Below are positions 21,438-33,600 of a stretch of DNA of 64,000 bases, piece after piece. Made by a program: the position numbers and the translations under genes. Origin of the DNA: Agrypnia vestita. Taxonomy: Eukaryota > Arthropoda > Insecta > Trichoptera > Phryganeidae. The stretch's first letter is position 1; the number at the start of each line of letters is the position of its first letter. The notes beneath the pieces are model-generated. The model was not told where the DNA came from. It did not search any database and saw only the letters and a list, made by a program, of their open reading frames with translations. The stretch is from positions 210,935 through 274,934 of the forward strand of contig JADDOH010004215.1 of the NCBI GenBank assembly GCA_016648135.1, written 5' to 3'.

Positions 21438-21622
21438 CCCACATACACCTCGCGCAACATAAATAGCCGCACCGCCTAATTTGGTACAAACAAAGCGGTC
21501 CGCTTCCAGGAAGGCAATTCGCTTATTAGCTACCTGGAGAGCCCAATATTATTTTACTTTAAAGTCCATTTTTGTAGTGAGCGGTCGTTTTATCAGTGTG
21601 CTATTAGTTTTACCGAATCGCA

Positions 21623-22050
21623 ATGTCTACGAGAGTTCAACTAAATAAACAAAAAAATCAATGATAGTTGCGCTATCAAAACAAAACATTTCTAATTGTG
21701 CTATAGCAAGGCAAATTCAGTGTAACGAGTCATCGTTAAGACGATTTCTCCACAAATACCAAGAAAGTGGGACTTTAAATGGGAAAGTGGGAACTGGCTT
21801 AATGCACAATACTTCGAATCGAGATGATCGCATTTTGAAACGGCTTTCTTTGAAAAATCATTTCGCTTCTGCTTCAGACCTAAGAGTGGAACTCCAAGAC
21901 ACCACCGGTACTAGTGTTAGTGTCAGAACTATCCAAAATAGGCTCAATGATATGGGTTTACGAACAAGAAGACCCGCAAGAAAATCTCTATTAACCAAAG
22001 AAATGAAGAAAAAAACGACTGCAAAATACGATTGCAATGTGACATTGTAA
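21623..22050 (+). pseudogene. Tc1-type transposase N-terminal half, frameshifted and truncated
   Basis: The start MSTRVQLNKQKNQ runs into a stop. The next frame (21661-22050) continues MIVALSKQNISNCAIARQIQ, then SLRRFLHKYQESGTL (first HTH of the paired-like DNA-binding domain), then a linker, then RILKRLSLKNHFASASDLRV and SVRTIQNRLNDMGLRTRRPA (second HTH). It ends before the DDE catalytic domain. The conserved order is that of Tc1 family transposases. It abuts the minus-strand exon at 22076-22196. Confidence 0.85.
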
Positions 22051-22075
22051 ATGTTTAAAACAAGCCACTGCTTAC

Positions 22076-22196
22076 CTAAGACGATTGTCACAGTGATGAG
22101 CGTTGTGAATACAAATATCCGCTGTAGTTTTCCGGGCGGTTTTTGTTTTCTGGCAATTTTTTTCGCACCATTGGTGATGCCTTCTACATCCTTTAA
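22076..22196 (-). CDS. Orphan coding exon of an unidentified membrane protein
   Basis: On the minus strand a 121-bp open segment is bounded by a good acceptor (TTTCTTTCGTTCCAG, just above 22196) and donor (CTTAG|GTAAGCAG, at 22075). In the long-sense frame it reads LKDVEGITNGAKKIARKQKP, then PGKLQRIFVFTTLITVTIVLG: a basic juxtamembrane region followed by a hydrophobic segment of about 15-17 residues, as in a type II signal anchor. It starts in phase 0 and ends in phase 1. No neighbouring exon with matching phase was found in the window, and a second frame is also open. It may belong to a longer gene or be a relic. The family is not recognised. Confidence 0.45.
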
Positions 22197-22209
22197 CTGG
22201 AACGAAAGA

Positions 22210-25040
22210 AAAAATTAATAACTTTTAACAATATTTTAATACATATGTTCCCAGAACCCACAATGGGATAATTTCAGATTTTTTTTTTAATAAAAAAATA
22301 TTAAGTTTTATTTAGAAAATATGTTTATGAAAAGATTTTTTTTTAATATGCATATTAACATTAAAAGATTTTGAAAATCACGATTTTAAACTCCCGCCAA
22401 AACGCTTATTTTCGCAAGTGTCGTAATTTGGTAGTTTTCATGTCAATCTGGCTTTTACCACGTGACACAAAATGAGGTTAGAAAAATACTCCTCCAATAA
22501 TATTGACATAATAAACAATGATTATTATTAACATTTTTAAATATCAGTATAGGTAACTATATAGAAAAAGGTAATATATTCAATATTTTATGCAAAAAAA
22601 ATATCAAATTAAAATATCGTTTTCCAATCTCAAATAAATAAATAAGGTCACATATGTTTGTCTTTAATTACCGTCAAACAACGTCATGACCAATCACATC
22701 GTGTTTTAATGGTAGCAAATTTTTTAAGATTTTTATTATAAAAATTATGAATGGAAACATTATCCCACACCATCCATCCTGAGTTACGAAATATAATTTA
22801 TTTTTCTAAATCTATTTTATATATTTTCATAGATATCTGTAAAATGTAAAATTACTATTATGGATATTTTCCACGCAGGGATAATTATTAATTAAGATAA
22901 ATTGTAGGAGTAGGAGACCACAGAGACGAAGATATTTATATGGAAAACGTGTAAGGAAGTCTTTATAGGGTGGCGGTACGTGTAAAACTTCAAATGAAAA
23001 GGCTGATTTGTCAAACTTACAAACGATTTTTAAATTGGAATTACTCGTTTAATATAAGAGTGCGACATTATTTTATGGACACTTTTGGAATCAGGACATT
23101 CAATTATACCGGAAAATTTGTTAATATTTCATACAGCTCCCAAATTCTGCATTCCACCAAAGAAATATTTTTTTAAATGTATTATGATATTCTTCCAATT
23201 GTTTAACATGTACACTGAAATACGTCTAAAAATTATTATTAATAAAATTTGCAACCACGGAGAAAATATTATACATTTAATATTAATAATATAAAAAGCT
23301 TTCCCATTAGTTAATAATAAAATTACAAAAATACCTATCACTTGAATAAAAATTAACCAAACCTATATATATGTAACTTCTTTAGATAAGAAATACATTT
23401 AACTATTATTCCACAACCCAATGATTGGCAGAATTGTATCAATTCGCCACAACAAAAAAATCTTTAAAGAGATCACATTCTCTTAAGAAACAATTGTCAC
23501 CGTGATACACTAGCAAAGCTAAATAGTAATGTGACACAACAAGAATTTTTAATAAAAATCCTACAGTAAACAAAGAAAAAAATCATGGCAACCATGTTCT
23601 TGATAAGAATGAATTATGAATGTTAAGGTGGTTAATAAAATTAATCATATGTGGACATAATTAGATTGGACCTGTCGCTTGCCTCTGTTATGTTGTTACG
23701 GCTGTCAGGTGTCCTATGTCATAATTTTAATAAAACTAACATACATTTGAATGGATCAATTTTGGTCATTAAGTTTTAATAAATTAAAGATATTATGTAA
23801 CAAATAGAGAGTACGTTGAATCTGCTTAACCACCGAAATAATGCACATAGGAAAAGTATTGGGATATATTGATAAGGCGGACCAAAACAGAAAAGAATTA
23901 AGTGTGGTCAAATTGAATGTTACCATGTTTCCAATTTTATGAGATAAGTGAAAATAAAATGTTGTCTGTCTCCTTGCAATAACTGAAATTTGACAACCCT
24001 ACCTACTAAATACTCCGATATTCTGTGTTTAATATTCTTACGATAAGACATAATGAAAATCCAATAAAAGTCAATAGACAGTTTGTTATTTAAAAATGAA
24101 ATTTTATATTTTTAAATGAGTAAAATGTTTTACAAATCTACAAAAATTTCTTTTTAATGGATCCATTAATGAAAAGGAAATAAGGATAGGAACAACCAAG
24201 TAGATAATAATCAAGTACATAGATAGGTAATAATACCCAACATAGCACTTTTTATATACTTAAGATAGTGTACAAATACATTGGCTATGATATTATATAC
24301 CTATGTAATAATAGTTCTTACGTCAATGTGTATTTAATATATTTAATAAAGAATACCAATGTAGCCACTTTTCGTATACTGTGTAGTGTACAAATACATC
24401 TGCAGTAAATAAAATATATTTTATCATAACAGTTCTTATATCCATATGTATTTAATATATTTAAAGAATACCCCAAATGTATGTTTCAAATGTAAAGACT
24501 CCCAAAAACATGAATCATATTAGGAATGTTGTATTATTCAAAATTTAATGGATTTCGCATCATTTCTGTGATTAATTTGTTTGTTTATAGAATATTACCT
24601 TTTTCAGTGTAAATAAGAGAATGCCATATGGATTCGTGGAAACCAAAAAAAAACAATATTTTACCAGCTAGAAAACGTATGTGATTTAAGGGTAGAAACA
24701 TATGTCGTTTAATTATATAGAAACCATCATTAAGGGTAGGTACATTATTGTCTTCTTGTGAAAAAAATATGCTTATGTGCTTTTAAAAATAGAACGCTGA
24801 AGGATGAGACAAACTATTTTGTTGAAAGCAAAGTGAATGGAAATATTTCTTTGAAAAAGATTTTAGAAAGTACAAATATCAATTTTACATAAATATATTG
24901 TTTCATAGCGTTTCATAGTTCCAAAGTGTAATAATTTGTTCACTAAAAAACATTAATTTTAGTGCTTTTCAATAAAAATAAGCATTGATATCATAAATGT
25001 CAAAGTAACTGTGATTTTAATTGCCTCTCCCTTGAATACG
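22210..25040. other. AT-rich intergenic stretch, nothing recognised
   Basis: No ORF with homology cues, palindrome or terminal-repeat pair was seen by eye. A locally duplicated AT-rich motif (ATTTAATATATTTAA with flanking AGTGTACAAATACAT) occurs near 24255-24370 and 24375-24475. Confidence 0.5.
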
Positions 25041-25071
25041 CTACTCCTCAATAAACACAACACAGACTTAC

Positions 25072-25117
25072 CACCAGGTATCTGTAAGTATTGAACTTTC
25101 CCATTACACGACTGCAT
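25072..25117 (-). CDS. Possible first coding exon of a minus-strand gene
   Basis: The minus strand reads MQSCNGKVQYLQIPG, then one base, then a strong donor (G|GTAAGT). It lies immediately beside the CpG-containing region at 25190-25420, consistent with a divergent promoter. Its phase (1) does not match the phase-0 start of the exon at 22076-22196, so a linking exon would be needed. This is speculative. Confidence 0.25.
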
Positions 25118-25189
25118 GCCTAAATTATTTAAGAATTAAAAAATACTACTTCATTTTCCCTTAAATTTACTAAAGACATCACATTTTAG

Positions 25190-25419
25190 GTTAAGCAGAG
25201 TCTAGCTGACAGACCGCGCAAGCGAAGTGTCAAAACTCCAAAACTGCGACACTGACAAGTGACAAACGGAGCTTCGCTCGCAAATATGTGCGTGTATAAT
25301 GTAAATTTATAATTCAAAATGACGAGTGTCGTGACGGTTTGTTTGCACGTGTGAATTTAATGTGAGCCGTGTTTGTTGAAATCTATCCATTTGAAACTAT
25401 AATAAGCTACTTTGCCAAG
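25190..25419 (+). promoter_or_regulatory. CpG-richer promoter and likely 5'-UTR exon of ZNF511
   Basis: Base composition changes here: CCGCGCAAGCGAAGTG and GGAGCTTCGCTCGC stand out from the AT-rich flanks. The stretch ends in a good donor (TTTGCCAAG|GTAAGC at 25419/25420). It has no long ORF but two short uORFs (25285 and 25319). The first coding exon of ZNF511 has a splice acceptor (CTTTTTTTAG at 30690) two bases before its ATG, so it needs an upstream non-coding exon. This is the best candidate in the right direction. Confidence 0.45.
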
Positions 25420-26499
25420 GTAAGCGCCACACTCATTATCTTCGCGGTATTTACTTGATTTACGTAATGTTAAAGTGAAATTGAATAATTTAAAAAATAC
25501 CTTTCTTTGGCGGACTGCACTCATTTTTGTGGTTTTCTGTCACTTAAAATCAACATTTAAAACTGAATAAAATTAACTGTTCAATTTTTTTACGGAAAAT
25601 TGCGAAATATTTCGTCAGCGGCGGCACGCCACCTCTGGAAGGCAATGCGGAACTGAGTTTTTGGAATATCATTCATGCCTTTGACTGTTGAGGCATGTGA
25701 CAGACTGACAAACCTTGAACTCATGTAAACTATTATCTGTTCATCTTCAGAAGTGCTGTGTTATAATTACAGATGCTTCATAATAATAAATTCACATTAA
25801 TTCCATAAAATTCTCATTTAGCATGATGATTTCAATTAGGTGTATAGTATTTAAATATATTTATTTTGCCCTCATAATTAATTGCTATGTTATCTTTGAT
25901 AAGTAACTCACAAGGTACCACTTGGTAAAAATTACCCAGACCAAATAAATGTATATATTTTTTCTAAATTATGGCAGTTGGGTCGGAAGCCGGAAGGCAT
26001 CATGTGTATTGTTACAATCATAATCATCTTGAAATTAAAGTTCATAGCATTTTGCTGGACTCAATCTATATTTAACATTTAGTAGTGTTTAAAAATAAAG
26101 ACAAAGGCTTATACAGTGTAGAAGGAAATACATTTGTATTTAAACTTAAATGGTGGTTTGAATCCTGCTGGTGGCCATCCAAGTTAGTGTTCTTTTCAAA
26201 GCCACCGAACTTTAGGTTAGAATGGTGAAATTTTTAGCCCATATTTTCTTTTTTTAAATTTTAATAACAGACAACATCTTCCGTTTTCCAATTGTTATTA
26301 TTTTTGCCACTAAGAGATACTAAGTAAAAATTGACACCTCCTACAGGGAGTATTATTTTTTAATGAGACACTAACAGAATACTAGGTACAAAATACATTA
26401 AAAAAAAACAATACATTACTTATTTAAAACTCAACTTAACATCCCAATTACAAGTGTGTTATGCACGAATCGGCATATGTCCTGCACAACAGTAGGCGT

Positions 26500-26683
26500 G
26501 TAGACCTCTTTCCATTTAAGAAAGGCAAACAAATTAGTATGTGTAAGCCATGCGTACAACACACATTGTTTCTTTGTGTTGGTGTTTAAGGGTGTAAACA
26601 CCAACACAACGAAACAATGTGCCTCGTACGCACGGCTTACACATACTAGTTCGATTGTATTTCTTAAATAGAAAGAGGTATAC
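26500..26683. mobile_element. Hairpin MITE (GTATACCTCTTTC family), copy 2
   Basis: The arms pair almost perfectly over about 85 bp each: GTAGACCTCTTTCCATTTAAGAAA opposite TTTCTTAAATAGAAAGAGGTATAC. The inner part has ACCAACACAACGAAACAATG opposite CATTGTTTCTTTGTGTTGGT, and a short loop TTTAAGGGTGTAAA. Transcribed, it would form a long near-perfect RNA hairpin. Confidence 0.85.
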
Positions 26684-26734
26684 AGTGCACACAATGAAAA
26701 AGCAAACAAAATAAAGGTGATACAGTAGCCGGCA

Positions 26735-26890
26735 AACATCTTGAAATTTTCTCGGTGTAGTGGGGAGAAGTTTGCGCATGTACCATTCCATCAACGAGAT
26801 CCAAATTTTGTCTTCTGCGCATTCCCCCACTATGCCAAAAAAATTTTAGAAGTTTGTCGGGAACTGTAACAATTCTTAATACAGGGTAAC
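26735..26890. repeat. Short inverted repeat around AAATTTTCTCGG / CCAAAAAAATTTTAGAAG
   Basis: CAAACATCTTGAAATTTTCT, then GTGTAGTGGGG, is mirrored loosely by CCCCCACTATGCC, then AAAAATTTTAGAAGTTTGTC. The arms are about 40 bp and imperfect. No coding content is visible. Confidence 0.4.
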
Positions 26891-26899
26891 ATGAACATC

Positions 26900-28380
26900 G
26901 CAAAACTTATTACTATCAATTAGTTCAAAAATTATAACTATCAAATATCATTTTCAGTACATATTTTGCATTTTTCTTATACATATTTTAAGTGACAGTT
27001 TTTGAATACGATATTTAAAAAAGAATCCAAAATAATAGAATAACCAAACTTAAATTGTGGTACAATTTTTTTATGAAATACATTTTAATGTCAGGGAAAT
27101 ATGTATAAATATTTGTAGTCTTATATCCTTGTAATATTTATATTTTAATATGTATTTCAAAACAAACAATCAAACATCAAATCGTGACCTTGGATCAACA
27201 AGATACTGTATTGATATTTTGATCAAATTAACTTTTTTGTACCGTTTTTTTCTTTAAAACTGTTACAATAATGTTACAATTCCTGGTAGATTAGGAAATA
27301 ACAAGAAAACAAATTTATATTTTAGCAGCACTTGAAATATTTTTTTGAAATAATGACGTTCAATCGAATTCAAATAAAATATATTAATTATATCATATCA
27401 CATGCCCTAAATCAGAAATAGCTTTATTTTATTATTCTATATAATGTAGCACCATTCTTGTAAAAATTTCACCTCATAGGCGACAAACCAAACTTGCGTC
27501 AAAGAAATAGACAAATAATGCATATTTACGCTTTGACGCCTAATATCTCAGTTTGATTGAAATATCAGATGATTGTTATTCCAACGACACAAAATGTGAA
27601 TATTTATATTGGGTATGTTTGGTTTCAACACTATTACATCTGAATAAGTCACAAAGTTCAGTACTGTGGGTACAGAAGATATCTATTTTTTGTCAAATAA
27701 AATATCAGCAGCGGCGTTTCTTTAAATATTGCTTTAGATTACAATTTAAAAACATTAAATAAAATAAAAGTTGATTTGTGTTAGAATTATTTCAATAAAA
27801 ATATTTGGGCCGATTTTGCCCGGTGTGACCAGTTTAGTGTTAAAACTAGTGTGTAAACATCTTCAGTAGGTACTGAGGTACTTATTGGTAGGTATGTTAT
27901 TTTATAATACACCTAACATTAAAAGTGACACCTTATTATATTTTCCTGTAATGATTTATTGTGGAATAAAAGTTCTGTATTACACACACTTACATCATAA
28001 ATAAAACTGTTCAGTCTTTTCAAACTAGTTCAAACAGACTCGGAACGTGATTCTCAATTCAAAGATGATAATTATTGTGTAATATTGCTTATCTGGCACC
28101 AATACATTTTCCATGGTTAAAGTGATTCTGAATTCTGATTTCTTAAGAGATAATATGTGAGCTGGTTTTGAGGGTTTAATTCATGTTGAATGTAAACAAG
28201 TTTTAATATTTTATTATTTGTAATATAGAACATGTTTATTCACAGAGTCTCCCCAATAAAATTTGTCACGAAATTTTTTAAACATTTTTATGTACTCTCA
28301 CATTAACCTTGCATATACATATTTTATTTTCATGGATCCTGGTACATCACTGCCATGACTTTTCACAATTGACTGTGATG
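26900..28380. other. AT-rich intron or intergenic stretch, nothing recognised
   Basis: No homology, repeat end or conserved ORF was seen. The 69-codon ORF at 27553-27762 is not distinguishable from chance. Confidence 0.5.
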
Positions 28381-28392
28381 TAAAATTCTCAT

Positions 28393-28577
28393 GTAGACCT
28401 CACTCCATTTAAGAAAGACAATCGTATCAGTATGTGTAAGCCGTGCATACAAAGCATGCTGTTTCGTTGTGTTGGTGTCTACACCCATAAACACCAACAC
28501 AACAAAACAATGTGTTGTCATACGCAAGGCTTACACATACTAATTCGATTGTCTTTCTTAAATAGAAAGAGGCATAC
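28393..28577. mobile_element. Hairpin MITE (GTATACCTCTTTC family), copy 3
   Basis: The left end GTAGACCTCACTCCATTTAA pairs with TTAAATAGAAAGAGGCATAC. The inner arms TTCGTTGTGTTGGTGT / ACACCAACACAACAAAAC meet at CTACACCCATAA. Together with copies 1 and 2 this defines a consensus of about 170-190 bp. Confidence 0.85.
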
Positions 28578-29389
28578 ATATTTTTGAAACTGCTGGTCAA
28601 CGCCAAAATCCTTGCCGACCAAATACATAGGAGAGCATAAGAATATATGTGGATTCTATATTTACTACTGCAACTTACATTGCTGGGTTCGCCCTCTCGA
28701 AATCCTCATAAATATTATCCAAAATATAAATGTGAAAGGATATATTGCAATTATAAAAGTATTTATACAATAAATTATATTATGTATACTAAAGAAAATT
28801 AACAATTAGTTACACAGATGCACAAGATCAGTTGTGTCCTTTTACGATGCAGTAAGTATGACCTAAATGATGCAGGTATCACACCATGGTTCGATGACAG
28901 CTCTGAGTTACCTACCCATCCTGGCTGAGAGAATAAAGGACTCCATCTCTACCTTAGTATGAATCTTCTACCTCCCGTCCTCAATCCACATGAAATTTCA
29001 CGCCTCCTATAAGTTTAAGTAGCGCGAGAAGGATGACCACTTTATCACAAAAAAGTGCCTAATTGGGTGGTGAAAGTTTATGGCCTATATGAACGCAGTT
29101 GCTCATAAAACGGCCTCGGCGGGTGTGTGATGGGTCCCTCTTCACTGGGAAGATTGCAATCCATGACGCATTTACACTCTCGCGTAGACGTTTAATGGAA
29201 AAAGACTAAATTTTGTATACACAAAGCTGAAAAAACCTTTTTAATAAATGTAAAATAATTTGACATGCCTACTACTAACACAAAATTGTTAGAACAACTG
29301 TTGAAATTTCTTAGAAGTCAGTGTAAATAAAGTACTGAACATATGTGTATACTTGTGGTTAAAATCCCCGCCTATCACGCGGGAACAAT

Positions 29390-29778
29390 TCTTTAGAAAA
29401 TATGCAAGTTTGGTGGGGGTGGCTGAGCGTGGGTGGGAGTGGGTGACGAAAATGTGCTTTCTAGCACATTTTTTTGTTATGGGAAGGCCGCAAATGCTTC
29501 AGATTGTTTCAATAGGCGCGCCGACTGTGTCGGTGAGTCTAGAAGGTTACGGAAAAACCTGCTCTAGAAAGTTCTGGAAGGAGAAGGTTCTAGAAAATTC
29601 CCAAAAGTTCTATAAGCTTCTAAACTGAGTGGCGGAATGTGTCGGTATGTCTAGAAGATTCCTGTACATTTGATAAATTTCTTGAAAGTTCTGGAAGGAG
29701 AATGTTTTAGAAGGTTCGCGAAAGCTCTATGATGATCCAAACAGTGTACTAAAAATCTACGCGCGCGGGCACAGCTAG
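29390..29778 (+). mobile_element. 5'-truncated Helitron fragment
   Basis: It matches the element at 43211-43700 over GGTGGGGGTGGCTG, AGCGTGGGTGGGAGTGGGTG, CTTCAGATTGTTTC and GTCTAGAAGGTT..., and ends GCACAGCTAG followed by T, a Helitron 3' terminus (CTAG|T) preceded by a GC-rich potential hairpin (ACGCGCGCGGGC). The 5'-TC end is missing. It lies in the long 5'-UTR intron proposed for ZNF511. Confidence 0.65.
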
Positions 29779-30399
29779 TATGTACTATAATGACTAGAAT
29801 ATAATAATAGCTGATAAATTAAATTTAGTATTCAAAGTCTTGGTTCATCGCTGAAAATAAAATATTGAGTGAGGAACGCAGGTCACTTGATATAAATTTA
29901 AGTGCAGAAAATAGCCTCCTACACTTTTTGCGAGACAGGCAAACAATTGACTACTCTGCACGCTTGTATCTTTTTTTGGGTAGTGTTCAACTTCAAAATC
30001 TGATTTCATTTTTAAGCGTCCCATTTCTTTCATTGCTATACAGCCGTTCATGTAATCTTCATTAAAAGCATATCAATTGTCCGATTCATTAGTCTGTCAT
30101 CTCCAAATAGTATGTTTTAGATAATAAGGAAAAGCAATATTCAAATGGTCACCATGAATCAAATATTATTTATACACGCTCGAATTTTATATATTTTGTC
30201 AACTTACGTAAAAATTACGTACAATTTGTGGATTGGAAGTTGATTTATGGGCTTTTTTCTGAGATATCTGAATAATGAACCGGGTGTTGTTTGGAAAAAG
30301 AGCAAAGTCGTTTTAATCATTTTGAATTGTACCAATATTAGTTTTGCTTATTAGGATGATATATATAGTGCCATTTGCAGGCAACGCTCATGCGCTGGA

Positions 30400-30605
30400 A
30401 ATGCTGTCAGTGAGGCGATTGTGAGTAAAATCTTCGGCCGATTGAGTGAGGAATGAACAAATTAGGAGTGAATGTAACGCGGAAGGAAGAGAATATCAAC
30501 AATGGTTTTGTCACGTGAAACGTATGAGCGTGGAAAGGATGGTTAAGAAAATATATGAGGCGAGTGTTGACGGCAGCAGGAACAGAAGACATCTGCAAAA
30601 GACCT
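30400..30605 (+). pseudogene. Non-LTR reverse transcriptase C-terminal fragment
   Basis: The plus strand reads QQWFCHVKRMSVERMVKKIY, then EASVDGSRNRRHLQKT and a stop: the 'WFGHV.RM...R.VKK.Y' tail of insect LINE ORF2. It lies about 90 bp upstream of ZNF511's first coding exon, and its frame overlaps an ORF that runs into that exon. That is why the true start was set at 30693. Confidence 0.6.
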
Positions 30606-30692
30606 GACACAATCAGATACTACAAATATTGGAGAATTGCCCTGTTAAATCTTTCGAGAATGCTAAAAATCAATATTTATCTTTTTTTAGAA

Positions 30693-33600
30693 ATGGAAGC
30701 GGAAGCATTTTTCTTTGAGGAACTGAAGCGGCATGGAGTGGGCAAGCGGTCTATCAATGATGAATTTTTTAAAGACAATAAAATATTTCCGGAACTAGGG
30801 AAACGCTACGGAATTACCGATATAGATGATGAAGAATTATGCCACACACCGTGAGTACAAAGTCTTTTCAATGTATGTCTTGTTAGGCATTATTTGTCAA
30901 CATTTTGTATAGCTGTTCATATTCAAGGATGACACATTGAGAATATAATCAAAGAAATTTTATGCACCCAATTACATTACACCACCTTCCTTCTCAGGTT
31001 TCAATCCGTGGCATCGTTTGGCAGCAAAGCCTCACATCTTCTTCTCCATTGCGCTCGGTCTCCTGCGATCCTCGTCAGCTCTTTGTAGGAGACACAATTC
31101 ATATCTTGGCACACTTGCTCTAGATATTCACGGCGAGGGCGTCCTCTGGCAACCTTTCCCTCGACCATTCCCTCCAGAATATTTTGTGAAAATTTTCATG
31201 TCGTAGTAAATGTCCCATCCATTTTGCACGCCTTTTCGAAATGGTGTCCAACATGTGTCTGGTTTCATCGATCCTGTTGAGAACCTCCTCTTTCGTAATG
31301 TGGTCTCCTGAGGAAATTCCTTGGGCATCTCTGTAGGTCCACATCTCGAAGGCTTCTAATCGCTTTTCATCTCTATTGCCAATGCACCATGTCTCAAAAC
31401 CATACAGCAAAATACTCCACACATAAGTTTTTATTAATTACTTGCGGAGCTCTAGGTCTATGTTGTTGAATTCAAAACACTTCTTAACATTTTTTAAAAA
31501 ATCCTTTTTTTTTGCTTTGTTGTATAGCTTAAAGTTTTTACAATAATTTGAGTAATTACGTATTCAAAAATTTCAAAAATTAACTGTTACAGCAATTTGA
31601 AGCTAGTGTGGTAGTTTAATTTTTAAACAAATTGCATTTCAGGTAGGGTGTAAAAGCGAAGGCAGCAATTTCCAAAAAAAAATTTAATGCAGTCATTGAT
31701 GATTACTAATGTACAATGTACCGAATTTGAGATTTTATAGAAAACGTAGCCTATAAATTTATAGGAAACATGATTTTGGAGGGGATAGATACGTAAAATC
31801 TTGTATTCATTTAAATAATGTCTTGCGTATGTCTTTTGCACCCATCCTAAGAAAGGTTTTTAACCCTAGTTAATCAATAAAACTTTGAAATCAACTGTTA
31901 TATGTTACTGTTTGTAGGATGGATATCGCATGTCACATCCCAGGATGCCTGGCACGATTCAGTTCGTTGATAGAATTTGAATCCCATTACAATACAGGTA
32001 AATGCAATTATCACATTTTTACACTGTGCTAACAAACCATCGCGCTGTTTCTCCATAGAGATAAGCAGTGAGGATAAAATGCCACACTCTCCTACCTTGA
32101 TACACCACTTTAGTCTTATCCACTTTCGTACATCTCTTCATGCATTCTCTTCAGTTGTTTTAGCTTTTAAAAGTATTGTTCTTCAATAAAGTAGAACATA
32201 TTTGTTATTTTTACTAATTAAAAAATCTAAATATTTTTTAAGTTTAGTCAAATTTAAAAAAAAACGAATTATGTAACTTAAAATATGTTGATTTATGGTG
32301 CTAGGGGCAAAAAATTATTTCAAATTATGAATTACCGTGGTTTTCAAATTATCGGGGTTAATCTACTATGAAATTAATATTTTGTGAGTGACCATTGCAG
32401 GGTCCATCATCAGGGCTGATCATCGGCCCTGATGATGGACCCTGCAATGGGATCCGAAACGTTGGCCACAGAGGTCACATATACACGGCAGAATATCCCA
32501 GAAGACTATACACAGAAAATATCTATATTTTTTTTGGAATTTTTGAAGATTCTTACACATATAAAGGACATTGCTTTAAAAATTCCAAAAAAATATATAG
32601 ATACCTCTTTAGTGACATCTGTATTTGAAAAAGCTTTGTACGCCGGTGGCGCTAAATGATATTTACAACACATGTGTGAAACGGTTGTAAACGGGTTGTA
32701 AAACTTAAATGTGTATACATCTTCCAAAAATATTATTATTGTGGTATTCTATCAAGGGTGAACGAACTATTGAGTGTTGATATAGTCTATGTAGATATAG
32801 AAACACAGGATGCATTCCCATTAGCTTTTTAATGACAATTGTTTATTAATCCAACTTGTCACATTAATTAGACCTTGTAGATTCACAACTGTTTTCCAAA
32901 GGTCTCATCTAAAAATTGAATAGTTGCTAATATAAATTAATGCAATAATAATAACAGGCATAAATAAATACTGTCCTGTATATTTTTTTAAATTAGGGCA
33001 ACAACCACCGAATAAGGCTGTCATATATTAACGTTTTGTCTATTTTTCAGTTTTGGGGTAACAATTACCAAAATAGAAATATCAATATTTTCAAAATAGG
33101 TTGAAGTAATTGTGATAGGAATTTGATAAGATTCATTTGTAGATTCATCAGTATAAGTACTGATTGCACACCACTGCCGCCAGTATATATTCAATACTGT
33201 AATATATATCTCTTGCTTTTATTATTGGTATATTGTTGGAATGTTTAACAACCAGTTTTAATGGCGCGATAACTGAATAAGTATCGTGGTTGCTGGCTGA
33301 CTGCAATAAATGTACGTTATCAAAAGTTTCATAATTGAAAGTATCCCTAGACGCGATTGTGTGTGCAATATTAAAAATATATACAAACTATTCTTATATA
33401 ATCACTGCCTTCAACTTAAAATTGACTATTGATTTAATATTTAGTTTACTCGTATTAAAAACATGACATGCGGCAGATTTTATGACTTGACCACAAGTCG
33501 AAGTCTTCATAAATTTCTCATCTTTTACTTGAATATATGTGATACATATTATTTATATAAATCTGCAACAATTTATATTTTAGAGATCTTAAGTCAATCA

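Noticed and set aside
26431..26903. Three overlapping minus-strand ORFs of 79-102 codons
   Set aside because: They run through the hairpin MITE and adjacent inverted repeat; palindromic sequence keeps frames open by chance.
28840..29160. GC-richer block resembling an exon
   Set aside because: No open frame with splice sites in phase and no family motif; left unassigned.
30555..30692. Upstream extension of the ZNF511 first exon frame from an ATG at 30555
   Set aside because: The region is an RT tail fragment and a splice acceptor (TTTTTTTAG) lies two bases before the ATG at 30693. The family N-terminus fits the latter.
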